Part shown: positions 34,204 to 42,369 of the stretch, in pieces
How positions within the stretch are numbered: position 1 is the stretch's first letter
Layout of the letters: every line of letters starts with the position of its first letter
Origin: Tateyamaria sp038525585
GTDB taxonomy: Bacteria > Pseudomonadota > Alphaproteobacteria > Rhodobacterales > Rhodobacteraceae
Assembly (NCBI GenBank): GCA_038525585.1
Contig: JBCBHM010000015.1
Span: 9,213 to 73,212 of the forward strand
Reading direction: 5' to 3'
DNA: 64,000 nt
Position numbers and translations under genes: made by a program
Notes under the pieces: generated by a model
What the model was told of the DNA's origin: nothing
What the model saw: the letters and a program-made list of their open reading frames with translations, nothing else
The model's database searches: none

Positions 34204-35128
34204 CCAACGCCGCCTTCACGTCATCGGGCGTGCCCACGCCGCGCGTGGCAATCGATCGGTCGATGCGGCGCACCATGCCCGACAGGGCCTTGCCTGCGCC
34301 GATCTCCCACATCTCGGTGACCCCTTGGCCGGCCATCCATGCCACGCTTTCGCGCCAGCGCACCGCGCCGGTGACCTGCGTCACCAGATGTGCGCGCAAC
34401 TCCGCCCCCTTGGCACACCCCTGCGCCAGCACATTGGGCACAACCGGAACCGAAGGGTCGGCGATCTCCACCGCCGCCAGCGCCTCGGCCATCACGGCCG
34501 CGGCAGGCTCCATCAAGCTGCAGTGAAACGGGGCCGACACGGGCAGCATCACGGCGCGCTTGGCGCCGCGGGCCTTGGCCAGTTCCACCGCCCGCTCCAC
34601 CGCGCCGGTGTGGCCGGACACGACCACCTGACCGGGATCATTGTCATTGGCCGCCTGACACACCTCGCCCTGTGCGGCCTCCGCGGCCACCGCACGCACG
34701 GTCTCGAAATCGAGCCCTAGCAGCGCCGCCATGGCGCCGATGCCCACCGGCACCGCCTCCTGCATGGCCTGCCCGCGCGTCCTCAGCAGCCGTGCGGCAT
34801 CCGCCACGCTCAGCGATCCCGCAGCACAGAGCGCCGCATATTCGCCCAGCGAATGCCCCGCGACAAAGGCGGCCTTGCCCACGGTCACCCCTTCGGCCTC
34901 GAGCGCGCGCATCGCCGCCATCGATGTCGCCATCAGCGCGGGCTGCGCGTTCTGCGTCAGCGTCAGCGCATCCTGATCCCCGTCCCAGATCAGCGCGCTC
35001 AGCGCCTCGCCCAGGGCCTCGTCCACCTCATCAAACACCGCCCGCGCCGCCGGGTAGGCTTCGGCCAGATCCCGGCCCATGCCGATGGTCTGTGCCCCTT
35101 GCCCGGGAAATACAAATGCGATGCTCAT
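34196..35128 (-). CDS. fabD: Malonyl-CoA:ACP transacylase
   Basis: The 310-residue protein loads malonyl groups on ACP. The N-terminus SIAFVFPGQGAQTIGMGRDL and the nucleophile elbow VAGHSLGEYAAL (catalytic Ser) are diagnostic, with His in APFHCSLM. It is the first gene of the fab block. I start at ATG 35128, the conserved position; upstream in-frame codons lie in the gap to the divergent cytochrome gene. The 179-base divergent region should carry both promoters; I see no clear box there. Confidence 0.96.
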   Translation of the reverse strand: MSIAFVFPGQGAQTIGMGRDLAEAYPAARAVFDEVDEALGEALSALIWDGDQDALTLTQNAQPALMATSMAAMRALEAEGVTVGKAAFVAGHSLGEYAALCAAGSLSVADAARLLRTRGQAMQEAVPVGIGAMAALLGLDFETVRAVAAEAAQGEVCQAANDNDPGQVVVSGHTGAVERAVELAKARGAKRAVMLPVSAPFHCSLMEPAAAVMAEALAAVEIADPSVPVVPNVLAQGCAKGAELRAHLVTQVTGAVRWRESVAWMAGQGVTEMWEIGAGKALSGMVRRIDRSIATRGVGTPDDVKAALDG

Positions 35129-35307
35129 GCGCGGCCCCTCTGCGTCCTGTTGGTTGCGAGCGGTGTAAAGCGCGCCGCTGCGCGAAACAAGTCGGCCCGG
35201 ACAGGGCTGCACGGGACCTGTGCACCAATTTGCGGTTGTCACGAGGCAGTGTCGCATAACATTAGGACCAGACGTGTTGTCCTATCGCCCCGGATGGAGA
35301 TTGAAGA

Positions 35308-36540
35308 ATGTCGCTGACCAACACCGCATCCAGCTACGGCGGGGTCACCAAGACCCTGCACTGGCTCACCGCCCTGCTGATCATCACGTTGATCCCGCTG
35401 GGGGTCGTGGCCAACAACATGGCCTATGAGCTGCGCAACGCCGCGGCGCCCTCGGATGCGCTGCTGGCGCAGACCGCCTGGCTCTTTTCCCTTCACAAGA
35501 CGCTGGGCGTGGCGGTGTTCTTCGTGGCGCTGGCGCGCATCGCCTGGGCCCTCACGCAACCCAAGCCCGGCCTGCTGCACCCGGATCGCAAGGCCGAGAG
35601 CCTCGCGGCCGAAACCGTGCACTGGCTGCTTTATGGCTCGCTGGTGCTCGTGCCCCTGTCGGGCTGGATCCACCACGCCGCCGCCAGCGGCTTTGCCCCG
35701 ATCTGGTGGCCCCTGGGCCAAAACCTGCCGCTGGTGCCGAAATCCGAGGTTGTCGCCGCGGCCATGGCCGGCGCGCATTGGGTGCTGACCAAGGTGCTTG
35801 CCGCATCGCTTCTGCTGCATATCGCTGGCGCGTTGAAACACCACTTCGTCGACCGCGACATGACGCTGCGCCGCATGTGGTTCGGCAATCCCGACCTGCC
35901 CCGCGCCGAGGGCACGCATCGCCACGCCGCCCCCATCACCGCCGCCCTTGCGGCCTGGGCGCTGGCGCTCTCCGGCGGGGCCGCCATGGGCGTCTACGCC
36001 CCCCACGGGGCGGACCTGGGCGGTGTCGCGCTCGAGGAGGTCGCCTCCGACTGGGAAGTTCAGGAGGGCACGCTTGCCATCCGTGTCACACAGCTGGGCT
36101 CCGAGGTCGAAGGCGCCTTTGCCGACTGGACGGCCGCCATCACCTTTGACGAAACCGTCGAGGATGGTGCCGCAGGCACTGTCGAGGTCACGGTCGCCAT
36201 CGCGTCGCTCACGCTGGGCAGCGTCACGGCCCAAGCCATGGGCCCGGACTATTTCGACGCCACCACATTCCCCACGGCCACCTTTACCGCTGACATCATC
36301 CCGGTGGTGGATGGCTATGAGGCGCGCGGCAGCCTCACGATCCGCGATCAATCCGTGCCGGTCACCCTGCCCTTCAGCCTGTCGGTGAACGACAATGACG
36401 CGTCGATGTCGGGTGGCCTCACGCTCGACCGCCGCAACTTTGGCATCGGTGACAACATGGCCGATGAAAGCTCGCTCGCCTTTGCGGTGGCCGTGGACGT
36501 GGACCTGGTCGCGACGCGCGGCTCGGACACCGACGGCTAA
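35308..36540 (+). CDS. Cytochrome b561 fused to a YceI domain
   Basis: The 410-residue protein has two parts. Residues 1-210 form a b561-type integral membrane cytochrome with at least four helices and His ligands in TKTLHWLTALLI, LHKTLGVAVFF, ETVHWLLYGSLV and LLLHIAGALKHHF. Residues 215-410 form a YceI (lipocalin-like) domain (DWTAAITFDETVEDG, MGPDYFDATTFPTATF, NFGIGDNMADESS). YceI proteins bind isoprenoid lipids such as quinones, which makes fusion to a quinol-reactive b561 chemically sensible. A separate YceI gene lies downstream on the opposite strand. The gene is divergent from fabD. Confidence 0.9.
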   Translation: MSLTNTASSYGGVTKTLHWLTALLIITLIPLGVVANNMAYELRNAAAPSDALLAQTAWLFSLHKTLGVAVFFVALARIAWALTQPKPGLLHPDRKAESLAAETVHWLLYGSLVLVPLSGWIHHAAASGFAPIWWPLGQNLPLVPKSEVVAAAMAGAHWVLTKVLAASLLLHIAGALKHHFVDRDMTLRRMWFGNPDLPRAEGTHRHAAPITAALAAWALALSGGAAMGVYAPHGADLGGVALEEVASDWEVQEGTLAIRVTQLGSEVEGAFADWTAAITFDETVEDGAAGTVEVTVAIASLTLGSVTAQAMGPDYFDATTFPTATFTADIIPVVDGYEARGSLTIRDQSVPVTLPFSLSVNDNDASMSGGLTLDRRNFGIGDNMADESSLAFAVAVDVDLVATRGSDTDG

Positions 36541-36623
36541 GCCGCGGCGCAAGGCAGTCTGAACAGGCTGTCTTGCATAAAATCGTGTCGCGCGGCAGCG
36601 CGTCCTTTTGGCAAAACCGCACG

Positions 36624-36656
36624 AAAAAGGGCCGCGCAGATCGCTCTGCGCGGCCC
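36624..36656 (-). terminator. Intrinsic terminator after yceI
   Basis: Perfect 12-bp arms GGGCCGCGCAGA (36629-36640) and TCTGCGCGGCCC (36645-36656) have a 4-base loop, followed on the minus strand by five Ts (36628-36624). It lies 20 bases after the yceI stop. Confidence 0.88.
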
Positions 36657-36676
36657 CGATGCGTCAGGCCAAAGGC

Positions 36677-37264
36677 TTAGCTGGTTTCCGCCGCCAGCGC
36701 CTCGATGGAAATCTGCACCTCGACCTCGTCGCTCACGGCGGGCGCGAACGCGCCCACACCGAAATCCGACCGCAAGATCGTCGTCGTCGCGTTAAAGCCT
36801 GCCGTCGGCGTGCCCTGCTTTGGACCGAACGGATAGGGGCCGGTCTGGTTCAGCGTGGCATCGAGGACAACCGACTGCGTGATGTCGTTCATCGTCAGAT
36901 CGCCGGTGATCAGCGCCGTGTCGTCCCCCGTCACCTCGATCGACGTGGAGGTAAAGGTGATCAGGTCGTCATCCGTCGCCCCGAAAAAGTCATCGGCCAT
37001 AAAGTGCTGGTCGCGCGCTTCCCAGCCCGTGAACATGGATTTCGTCGGCATCGACACCGTCACGCTCGAGTTGGCGGGGTCGTCCTGATCGAACATGATC
37101 TCGCCCTCAAAGCCGGAGAACATGCCAAAGGTGGTCGAAAAGCCGAGGTGTTTGTAGGAAAACACAACCTGGCTGTGGCTCGCGTCGAGCTCGTAACGGT
37201 CTGCGGCAAAGGCAAGGCTTGCCGAAGCGGCGGTCAGGGCCGTGGCCAAAAGGAGAGGTTTCAT
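36677..37264 (-). CDS. Periplasmic YceI family protein
   Basis: The 195-residue protein has a signal peptide (KPLLLATALTAASASLAFAA) and then a complete YceI domain: RYELDASHSQVVFSYKHLGF, FSGFEGEIMFDQDDP, ITGDLTMNDITQSVVLDA and RSDFGVGAFAP. Such proteins bind long isoprenoid lipids in a beta-barrel. I start at ATG 37264 because the signal peptide begins there. It converges on the b561-YceI fusion, so two YceI domains are encoded face to face, one membrane-tethered and one soluble. Confidence 0.92.
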   Translation of the reverse strand: MKPLLLATALTAASASLAFAADRYELDASHSQVVFSYKHLGFSTTFGMFSGFEGEIMFDQDDPANSSVTVSMPTKSMFTGWEARDQHFMADDFFGATDDDLITFTSTSIEVTGDDTALITGDLTMNDITQSVVLDATLNQTGPYPFGPKQGTPTAGFNATTTILRSDFGVGAFAPAVSDEVEVQISIEALAAETS

Positions 37265-37400
37265 CGTGGGTGCTCCGTGGGTTTGGTTACGCACACCCAA
37301 ATGTGATGCAATGCACGCCACATACAACTCCACAGAGTTCAACAGACCGTGCGCGGCAGCGAACACGGCCTGTCGGCATCCACAGGCAATTGGCGCCGGA

Positions 37401-37910
37401 TCAGATCTTTCCGTGTGCGCTCAACGCGCAGAGCAGCGCATAGCGGGTCTCGGGGTCGGCCAGCGGCACTTCGGCCAGCAATTGCCCGTTCCTGTCCCAC
37501 ATCCGCACCATGTGCGACACGACATCCACCGCGCCCAGGTTGGAAAAGGCGCAGCGGTGCACCAGGACGGAGCGCGACAGGGGCGTGGCCGCAGGGCGCA
37601 CCAGGCGCAGCACGTCACGTTCGAGGTCGACTTCCACCTCGACCGTGCGCTCGGGCCGACCGCTGCGGATCAGGGCAAACCCGGCCAGTCCTATGAACGC
37701 GGACAGCGCCAGCTTGAACAGCATCACGTCCTGATCAAAGGCCGCACCGGGCTGCAACCACAGACCCAGTGCCGCCAGCACCAGCACCACGCCGCCGAAA
37801 CGACGCGCGACGCGGCCCAGCCAGCGGCCGCCGTCCACCGTGCGGACCGCCGCAAAGACGCCGCGGTGATCCACCGTTTCCGAAAACATCATATCTGTCG
37901 TCGCAACCAT
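37401..37910 (-). CDS. Small membrane protein of unknown function
   Basis: The 169-residue protein has two adjacent hydrophobic segments (FGGVVLVLAALGLWLQ and MLFKLALSAFIGLAGFALI) and a C-terminal soluble part with strands TVEVEVDLERDVLRLVRPA and VSHMVRMWDRNGQLLAEVPL. No family is recognised. I start at ATG 37910, with GAGGG nine bases upstream; ATG 37919 is an alternative. It is divergent from the ribosomal-protein operon. Confidence 0.75.
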   Translation of the reverse strand: MVATTDMMFSETVDHRGVFAAVRTVDGGRWLGRVARRFGGVVLVLAALGLWLQPGAAFDQDVMLFKLALSAFIGLAGFALIRSGRPERTVEVEVDLERDVLRLVRPAATPLSRSVLVHRCAFSNLGAVDVVSHMVRMWDRNGQLLAEVPLADPETRYALLCALSAHGKI

Positions 37911-38015
37911 CGGTCTCATCCCTCATTCCACGCCAGGTTTTTGTTAACCAAGACAATCACGGGCAAAGGTGACCAGAATGGGGCGCGTGCAAGGTAATGC
38001 CGTGCAGGCATTGCG

Positions 38016-38037
38016 GCGGGTCCGGTCCCGCTTTTTT
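38016..38037 (+). terminator. Short hairpin with T6 upstream of the rpsF promoter
   Basis: Arms GCGGG (38016-38020) and CCCGC (38027-38031) are followed by six Ts. It could be a barrier to read-through into the ribosomal operon. No plus-strand gene lies directly upstream. Confidence 0.4.
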
Positions 38038-38040
38038 GTC

Positions 38041-38068
38041 TTGCGCGCGCATCGCGGCGGTGTATACG
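38041..38068 (+). promoter_or_regulatory. Candidate promoter of rpsF-rpsR-rplI
   Basis: TTGCGC (38041-38046) and TATACG (38063-38068) are 16 bases apart. The transcript would start about 100 bases before rpsF, leaving room for a regulatory leader. Confidence 0.5.
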
Positions 38069-38174
38069 GGCGCATCCCTGCAACACCTTTTGCCGCGCAG
38101 TCTCTCGTGAGCGTTCCGCAGGGGATCATCGAACGCTCTTTGAAATGCGCCTTGATAGAAGTGGAGATACGTCC

Positions 38175-38528
38175 ATGCCTCTTTATGAGCATGTGATGAT
38201 TGCCCGTCAGGACCTGAGCAACACTCAGGCCGAGGGTCTCATCGAACATTTTGGCACCGTCCTGTCCGACAATGGCGGCACCCTCGTCGATAACGAGTAT
38301 TGGGGTGTGAAGACGATGGCCTACAAGATCAACAAGAACCGCAAGGGCCATTATGCCTATCTGCGCTCGGACGCCCCCGCGGGCGCCGTGCAGGAGATGG
38401 AGCGTCTGATGCGCCTGCACGAAGATGTCATGCGCGTGCTGACCATCAAGGTCGACGCACACGCCGAGGGCCCCTCGGTCCAGATGCAGAAACGTGACGA
38501 ACGCGACAGCCGTCGCGAGCGCCGCTGA
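38175..38528 (+). CDS. rpsF: Ribosomal protein bS6
   Basis: The 117-residue protein has the S6 signature: PLYEHVMIARQDLSNTQAEG at the start, WGVKTMAYKINKNRKGHYAY, and a basic C-terminal tail (KRDERDSRRERR). S6 binds 16S rRNA with S18, which is encoded next. I start at ATG 38175 with GGAG upstream, not at an in-frame ATG 30 bases earlier. A 15-base gap leads to rpsR. Confidence 0.96.
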   Translation: MPLYEHVMIARQDLSNTQAEGLIEHFGTVLSDNGGTLVDNEYWGVKTMAYKINKNRKGHYAYLRSDAPAGAVQEMERLMRLHEDVMRVLTIKVDAHAEGPSVQMQKRDERDSRRERR

Positions 38529-38543
38529 GAGGAGACCTGAACA

Positions 38544-38771
38544 ATGGCCGCAAAACCGTTTTTCCGCCGTCGCAAGGTCTGCCCGTTCTCGGGTGAGAAC
38601 GCGCCCAAGATCGACTACAAAGACACGCGCCTGCTGCAACGCTACGTGTCCGAGCGTGGCAAGATCGTGCCAAGCCGCATCACCGCCGTCTCGGCCAAGA
38701 AGCAACGCGAGCTGGCCCGCGCCATCAAGCGCGCCCGCTTTCTCGCCCTGCTGCCTTACGCCGTGAAATAA
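38544..38771 (+). CDS. rpsR: Ribosomal protein bS18
   Basis: The 75-residue basic protein is S18, the partner of S6 in the small subunit. Signature sequences are PFFRRRKVCPFSG, IDYKDTRLLQRYVSERGKIV and PSRITAVSAKKQRELARAIK. An AGGAGA ribosome site precedes it. It is the middle gene of a three-gene operon with rpsF and rplI. Confidence 0.97.
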   Translation: MAAKPFFRRRKVCPFSGENAPKIDYKDTRLLQRYVSERGKIVPSRITAVSAKKQRELARAIKRARFLALLPYAVK

Positions 38772-38783
38772 GGAGAGACTGAC

Positions 38784-39434
38784 ATGCAAGTTATCCTTCT
38801 CGAACGTGTGGCCAAGCTGGGCCAGATGGGTGACGTCGTCGACGTCAAACCCGGCTACGCCCGCAACTACCTGCTGCTGCAGAAAAAGGCGCTGGTCGCC
38901 TCGGACGCCAACATCGCCGATTTCGAGGCGCAGAAAGCACAGCTGGAAGCCCGCAACCTCGAAACCAAGACCGAGGCCGAAGCGCTGGGTGACAAGCTGG
39001 ATGGCCAGCAGTTCATCGTGATCCGTCAGGCCTCTGACGGCGGCAACCTCTACGGCTCGGTCACGCCCCGTGACGCCGCCGACGTGGCCACCGCCGAAGG
39101 GTTCACGGTTGACCGCAAGCAGGTCGTCATCCCCACCCCGATCAAGGAGCTGGGCCTGCACGACGTGCACGTGAGCCTGCACCCCGAGGTCGACGTGGTG
39201 ATCAAGCTGAACGTCGCCCGCTCTGCCGAAGAGGCCGAGCTGCAAGCCTCCGGCAAGTCGATCCAGGAGCTGGCCGCCGAAGAAGAAGCGGCAGCCGAGT
39301 TCGAAATCCAGGAGCTCTTCGACGATATCGGTGCCGCGGCATCGGACGACGACGATCTGGCCGAAGCGGCGGGCATCCAGTCCGCCGAAGGCGACGCCGA
39401 CACCCCGACCGAGGACGACACGCCGCAAGCGTAA
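38784..39434 (+). CDS. rplI: Ribosomal protein bL9 with an acidic C-terminal extension
   Basis: The first 150 residues are standard L9: QVILLERVAKLGQMGDVVDV, the PGYARNYLLLQKKAL motif and a long connecting helix. The last 60 or so residues are an acidic, Ala/Glu/Asp-rich extension (EEEAAAEFEIQELFDD, ASDDDDLAEAAG), giving 216 residues against about 150 in E. coli. Such tails occur in Rhodobacterales L9 as far as I recall. The operon ends at a strong terminator 27 bases downstream. Confidence 0.96.
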   Translation: MQVILLERVAKLGQMGDVVDVKPGYARNYLLLQKKALVASDANIADFEAQKAQLEARNLETKTEAEALGDKLDGQQFIVIRQASDGGNLYGSVTPRDAADVATAEGFTVDRKQVVIPTPIKELGLHDVHVSLHPEVDVVIKLNVARSAEEAELQASGKSIQELAAEEEAAAEFEIQELFDDIGAAASDDDDLAEAAGIQSAEGDADTPTEDDTPQA

Positions 39435-39460
39435 GTCCCGCGATCCGCATGAAACAAAGA

Positions 39461-39492
39461 AAAACCGCGCCGGCCCCCGGCGCGGTTTTTTT
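39461..39492. terminator. Bidirectional terminator after rplI
   Basis: Perfect 13-bp arms AAAACCGCGCCGG (39461-39473) and CCGGCGCGGTTTT (39477-39489) have a 3-base loop and T-tracts on both strands. It separates convergent rplI and the SRPBCC gene. Confidence 0.93.
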
Positions 39493-39522
39493 GTGCCGCA
39501 GCGCATGTGGGTCGGCAATGCG

Positions 39523-40023
39523 TCAGGCCGGCGCCTTCATGTTCTTGAGGCCAAGCTCATAGGTCTTGCCAAGCATCCGATCCATGAACAGCCCGAAGAT
39601 GCGGAAGACGGGGTTAAAGCCCATGTCGGACGTGACGGTCCAGGTGACGCGCGATCCCAGCGCGGTTGGCTGTGCCTCGATTGTCTGCACGGGCTTGCCC
39701 ATCGCCCCCAGATCAATCTGGTGCGTGACGCGCGTTTCGGTCACGGCGGTGACGGTCTGCGTGCCTTTGCCTTCCTTCCCCGCAAAGCGGAAGCCTGCCC
39801 TCACGCCCGCCTCTGGTCCGAACGGCGTGATCTTGAGGTCGGGATCGGTGGAGCGATAGGGATTGAACGTCTGAAACCCCGCGGTCGACGCCACACGCGC
39901 CAGAATATCAGCCGTGCGCAGCGGAATGTCCGCGCTCCGGCTGACGACAACCTTGCGCGGCAAAAGCAGGCTCAGCAGCACAATCACGGCGACGATGGCG
40001 AGAACGGTGTAAAGAATGGTCAT
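39523..40023 (-). CDS. SRPBCC family protein, paralogue 2 of the ECF regulon
   Basis: The 166-residue protein has one N-terminal membrane helix (LYTVLAIVAVIVLLSLLL, about 4-21) and a polyketide-cyclase-like SRPBCC domain with PRKVVVSRSADIPLRTADIL, GFQTFNPYRSTDPDL and SRVTWTVTSDMGFNPVFRIF. It is a clear paralogue of the protein at 41707-42219: both have FNPYRST/FNPYKTM, SDMGFNPV/ADMGFNPV, and GLFMDRMLG/GLFMDGMMG. It follows the sigma gene and has its own ECF-type promoter. Ligand unknown. Confidence 0.88.
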   Translation of the reverse strand: MTILYTVLAIVAVIVLLSLLLPRKVVVSRSADIPLRTADILARVASTAGFQTFNPYRSTDPDLKITPFGPEAGVRAGFRFAGKEGKGTQTVTAVTETRVTHQIDLGAMGKPVQTIEAQPTALGSRVTWTVTSDMGFNPVFRIFGLFMDRMLGKTYELGLKNMKAPA

Positions 40024-40079
40024 GAAATCGGTCCTTTGTGTCAGTTGGCTCGAGAAGCGGTTCGGCCCCTTCTGACCTC

Positions 40080-40108
40080 ACGACGGGCCACGCCGCCGCC
40101 AATCGACA
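40080..40108 (-). promoter_or_regulatory. ECF-type promoter upstream of SRPBCC paralogue 2
   Basis: On the minus strand TGTCGA (40108-40103) and CGTCGT (40085-40080) are separated by 17 bases, beginning TTGGCGG. The -35 box lies two bases after the sigma gene stop. The same element precedes paralogue 1. An A-run lies about 15 bases upstream of the -35 box in both. Confidence 0.7.
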
Positions 40109-40110
40109 TC

Positions 40111-41325
40111 TCACGACATTTTTTTTCGCAGCCCGGCGCGTTTTGTCTCGAGCCAGCGGCGCGACGGCAGATCGGTGCACAAGGAAATCGCCTTGGCATA
40201 GGCCTCTGCCGCCTCTGCCACCCGGTCCAGCTGCGCCAGACACTGCGCCCGTACCGCGTGCGCGGGCTGGTAGCGGTCCAGATCGGCAAAGTCGATCTGG
40301 TCGAGCAGCTTCAGCCCCTCGACCGGGCCTGCGTCCTCGGCCACCGCTGCCGCCTGCCCCACGGCCGCACCAATGGTCGGGTGCAGTTTCAATAGCCCGG
40401 CATAAAGCTGCGACACGGCCCGCCAATCGGTGTTCCCCGTCACCGAACGCGCGGCATGGACCGATTGAATGGCAGCCTCCAACTGAAAGCGGCCCATGTG
40501 CGACAGGGACGCGGCACGGGTCAGCACAGCAGCCGACCGGTCCACCAGTGCCGCGTCCCAGAGGCTTGTGTCCTGCTCGGGCACGGGCACCAGGACACCG
40601 TCCCGCAGCCGTGCGGTGCGCCGCGCCTCGATGAAACCGATCAGCGCGGTGAGGCCGAGCGCCTCGGCGTTTTGCGGTGCCAGATCGGCGAGGATCGTCG
40701 CGAGGAAGAATGCCTCATGCGAAAGATCGCCCGCCCCTTCCAGCCAGTCGACGGCGTATGCGCCATACACCGCCTCCAACACGGCCCCCATCCGTTCGGG
40801 GTATGCGCTGGCGTCCGGCACGACAAAGGGGATACCCGCCGACTTGATCTTTTTCTTGGCACGGACCAGACGTTGCGCCATGGCGGTGGGCGAGACCAGA
40901 AAGGCCCGCGCGATCTGATCCGCCTCCAGTCCCAGCACCGTTTGCAGCATCAATGGCGTGCGAATGGCGGGATCGATGGCGGGGTGCGCGCAGACGAACA
41001 GCAGTTTCAGCCGCTCGTCCAACGCATCGTCCTCTGCGCATACGCTCAGATCGGCCATCTCGGGAACCTCATCGGTGATGACCAGACGGACATCCTTGCG
41101 CGCCTGATCGGTGCGTCTGTTCTTGGCCACGGTCAGCAGCCAGGCTTCGGGATTGTCGGGGATGCCGCGATCCGGCCAGGTCCGCAGCGCCGCCACAAAG
41201 GCATCCGACAGCGCATCCTCTGCGCTGATGATGTCGCCAGACCGGCTGGCGATCATCGCAATCAACTTGCCGTACGCGGCGCGGGCGACATCGGCGGCCC
41301 GCGCCTGAACGGTCGGATCCGTCAC
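40111..41325 (-). CDS. ECF-type RNA polymerase sigma factor with DUF6596 / TPR-like C-terminus
   Basis: The 404-residue protein has sigma region 2 (about 15-80: YGKLIAMIASRSGDIISAED, WLLTVAKNRRTDQAR), region 4 (about 125-170: QTVLGLEADQIARAFLVSPT, AMAQRLVRAKKKI), and a long C-terminal helical extension (about 185-404) with TPR-like repeats (VHAARSVTGNTDWRAV, QLDRVAEAAEAYAKAI). This architecture and the adjacent YCII (DGPF) gene identify the ECF42-type group, where the extension controls activity instead of an anti-sigma factor. The GTG start at 41325 overlaps the YCII stop (GTGA). No anti-sigma gene is present. Two matching promoter elements flank the genes. Confidence 0.92.
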   Translation of the reverse strand: MTDPTVQARAADVARAAYGKLIAMIASRSGDIISAEDALSDAFVAALRTWPDRGIPDNPEAWLLTVAKNRRTDQARKDVRLVITDEVPEMADLSVCAEDDALDERLKLLFVCAHPAIDPAIRTPLMLQTVLGLEADQIARAFLVSPTAMAQRLVRAKKKIKSAGIPFVVPDASAYPERMGAVLEAVYGAYAVDWLEGAGDLSHEAFFLATILADLAPQNAEALGLTALIGFIEARRTARLRDGVLVPVPEQDTSLWDAALVDRSAAVLTRAASLSHMGRFQLEAAIQSVHAARSVTGNTDWRAVSQLYAGLLKLHPTIGAAVGQAAAVAEDAGPVEGLKLLDQIDFADLDRYQPAHAVRAQCLAQLDRVAEAAEAYAKAISLCTDLPSRRWLETKRAGLRKKMS

Positions 41326-41684
41326 CCGTCGCCCATGGCCGAGGCGCGGATTTCGATCTTGCCGTGCTTTGCCGCCGGGCATTTTTCGGCCCAGGCCAAC
41401 GCGGCATCCAGATCCGGCACGTCGATGGCGAAAAACCCACCAAGCGTCTCTTTGGTTTCGGCAAAGGGGCCGTCCTGGACCCGCTTTTCCCCATCCTTGA
41501 GGGTGATGGTCGTGGCCGTGTCCGCCGGGTGCAGCCAGTCGGTGTCGACGAACACGCCCGCCTCGTGCAGGGCGCCGATATAGGCGCCATACACCTCTTT
41601 CTCCTTGGCCCAATCGTCGGGGGTCATATGGGCAAAATCGGCGGGGTTGGTATATAGCAAAAACGTGTAACGCATGGTTTTCAT
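41322..41684 (-). CDS. YCII-related (DGPF) family protein
   Basis: The 120-residue protein is a ferredoxin-like-fold YCII protein with the diagnostic DGPFAETKETLGGFFAIDVP motif. The N-terminus RYTFLLYTNPADFAHMTPDD and the VDTDWLHPADTATTIT segment are typical. DGPF proteins almost always accompany ECF42-type sigma factors, and are thought to act as sensors or enzymes, though their activity is not established. It overlaps the sigma gene by four bases and follows SRPBCC paralogue 1 by 22 bases. Confidence 0.93.
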   Translation of the reverse strand: MKTMRYTFLLYTNPADFAHMTPDDWAKEKEVYGAYIGALHEAGVFVDTDWLHPADTATTITLKDGEKRVQDGPFAETKETLGGFFAIDVPDLDAALAWAEKCPAAKHGKIEIRASAMGDG

Positions 41685-41706
41685 TCCCTAAGTTGGCTGA
41701 TGCCGA

Positions 41707-42219
41707 TTAAGCGGCAGCTTGGGTGAGTTTTTCAAGGCCAAGCTCGAATGTCGGGCCCATCATTCCGTCCATGAAAAGGCCCATGACGCGCAAGACCGGG
41801 TTGAACCCCATATCCGCGTCGACGCGCCATGTGACCTGGGCACCACCACTGGCGGGCACCGCGCTGATGGATTGCGTCGGCTGGCCCAGGGGCCCGAGGT
41901 CCAGGGCATAGGTGACGGTGTCAGCGGTCACCGCGGACACGGTCTGGTGTCCGGTGCCGTCCTTGCTGTCAAAGTGAAACCCCGATCCCACGCCGGACAC
42001 AGGGCCAAAGAGATCGACCTGCAGCTGCGGATCCATGGTCTTGTAGGGGTTGAACGCCTGGTAACCGGCGTTGGAGGCGGCGAGGGCCAAAACCGCGTCG
42101 GGCGCGACGTCCAGGATGGCCGAACGTTCCACGCTGACATGGCGTGGCAAGGCCAGGGCTGCGAGTGATGCGGCGGCGAGGCCGCCGATTGCGTAGGCTG
42201 CGATTGTTTTGAAATTCAT
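41707..42219 (-). CDS. SRPBCC family protein, paralogue 1 of the ECF regulon
   Basis: The 170-residue protein has an N-terminal hydrophobic segment (TIAAYAIGGLAAASLAALAL) and an SRPBCC domain (PRHVSVERSAILDVAPDAVL, NAGYQAFNPYKTMDPQLQV, RVDADMGFNPVLRVMGLFMD). The order of features and several blocks are shared with paralogue 2, which suggests duplication within the regulon. I start at ATG 42219 with GAGGAG upstream. It is the first gene of SRPBCC-YCII-sigma and is preceded by the ECF-type promoter at 42268-42296. Ligand unknown. Confidence 0.87.
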   Translation of the reverse strand: MNFKTIAAYAIGGLAAASLAALALPRHVSVERSAILDVAPDAVLALAASNAGYQAFNPYKTMDPQLQVDLFGPVSGVGSGFHFDSKDGTGHQTVSAVTADTVTYALDLGPLGQPTQSISAVPASGGAQVTWRVDADMGFNPVLRVMGLFMDGMMGPTFELGLEKLTQAAA

Positions 42220-42267
42220 CTGTCTGTCTCCTCGTTTGAGCGAAGCGCATTCTGCGGCTTCACTCAA

Positions 42268-42296
42268 ACGACGGACGAGAAACCCGCCAATCGACA
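42268..42296 (-). promoter_or_regulatory. ECF-type promoter upstream of SRPBCC paralogue 1
   Basis: On the minus strand TGTCGA (42296-42291) and CGTCGT (42273-42268) are separated by 17 bases beginning TTGGCGG, as in the copy at 40080-40108. The leader would be about 45 bases. An A/T-run lies just upstream of the -35 box. Confidence 0.7.
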
Positions 42297-42369
42297 TGTT
42301 CGGCAAATTTTTTGTGGGCCTTCGTGCGTGCGGTCGAAGCGGCGTGCAGCCCGCGCCCCCCTGCCCCGG

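Noticed and set aside
36566..36590. Hairpin after the b561-YceI gene as its terminator
   Set aside because: Arms pair only with wobble pairs and no T-tract follows; the strong terminator downstream is oriented for yceI on the minus strand.
37969..38196. Small plus-strand open frame upstream of rpsF
   Set aside because: It overlaps the rpsF start in another frame, crosses the predicted promoter and hairpin, and is Arg-rich without a ribosome site.
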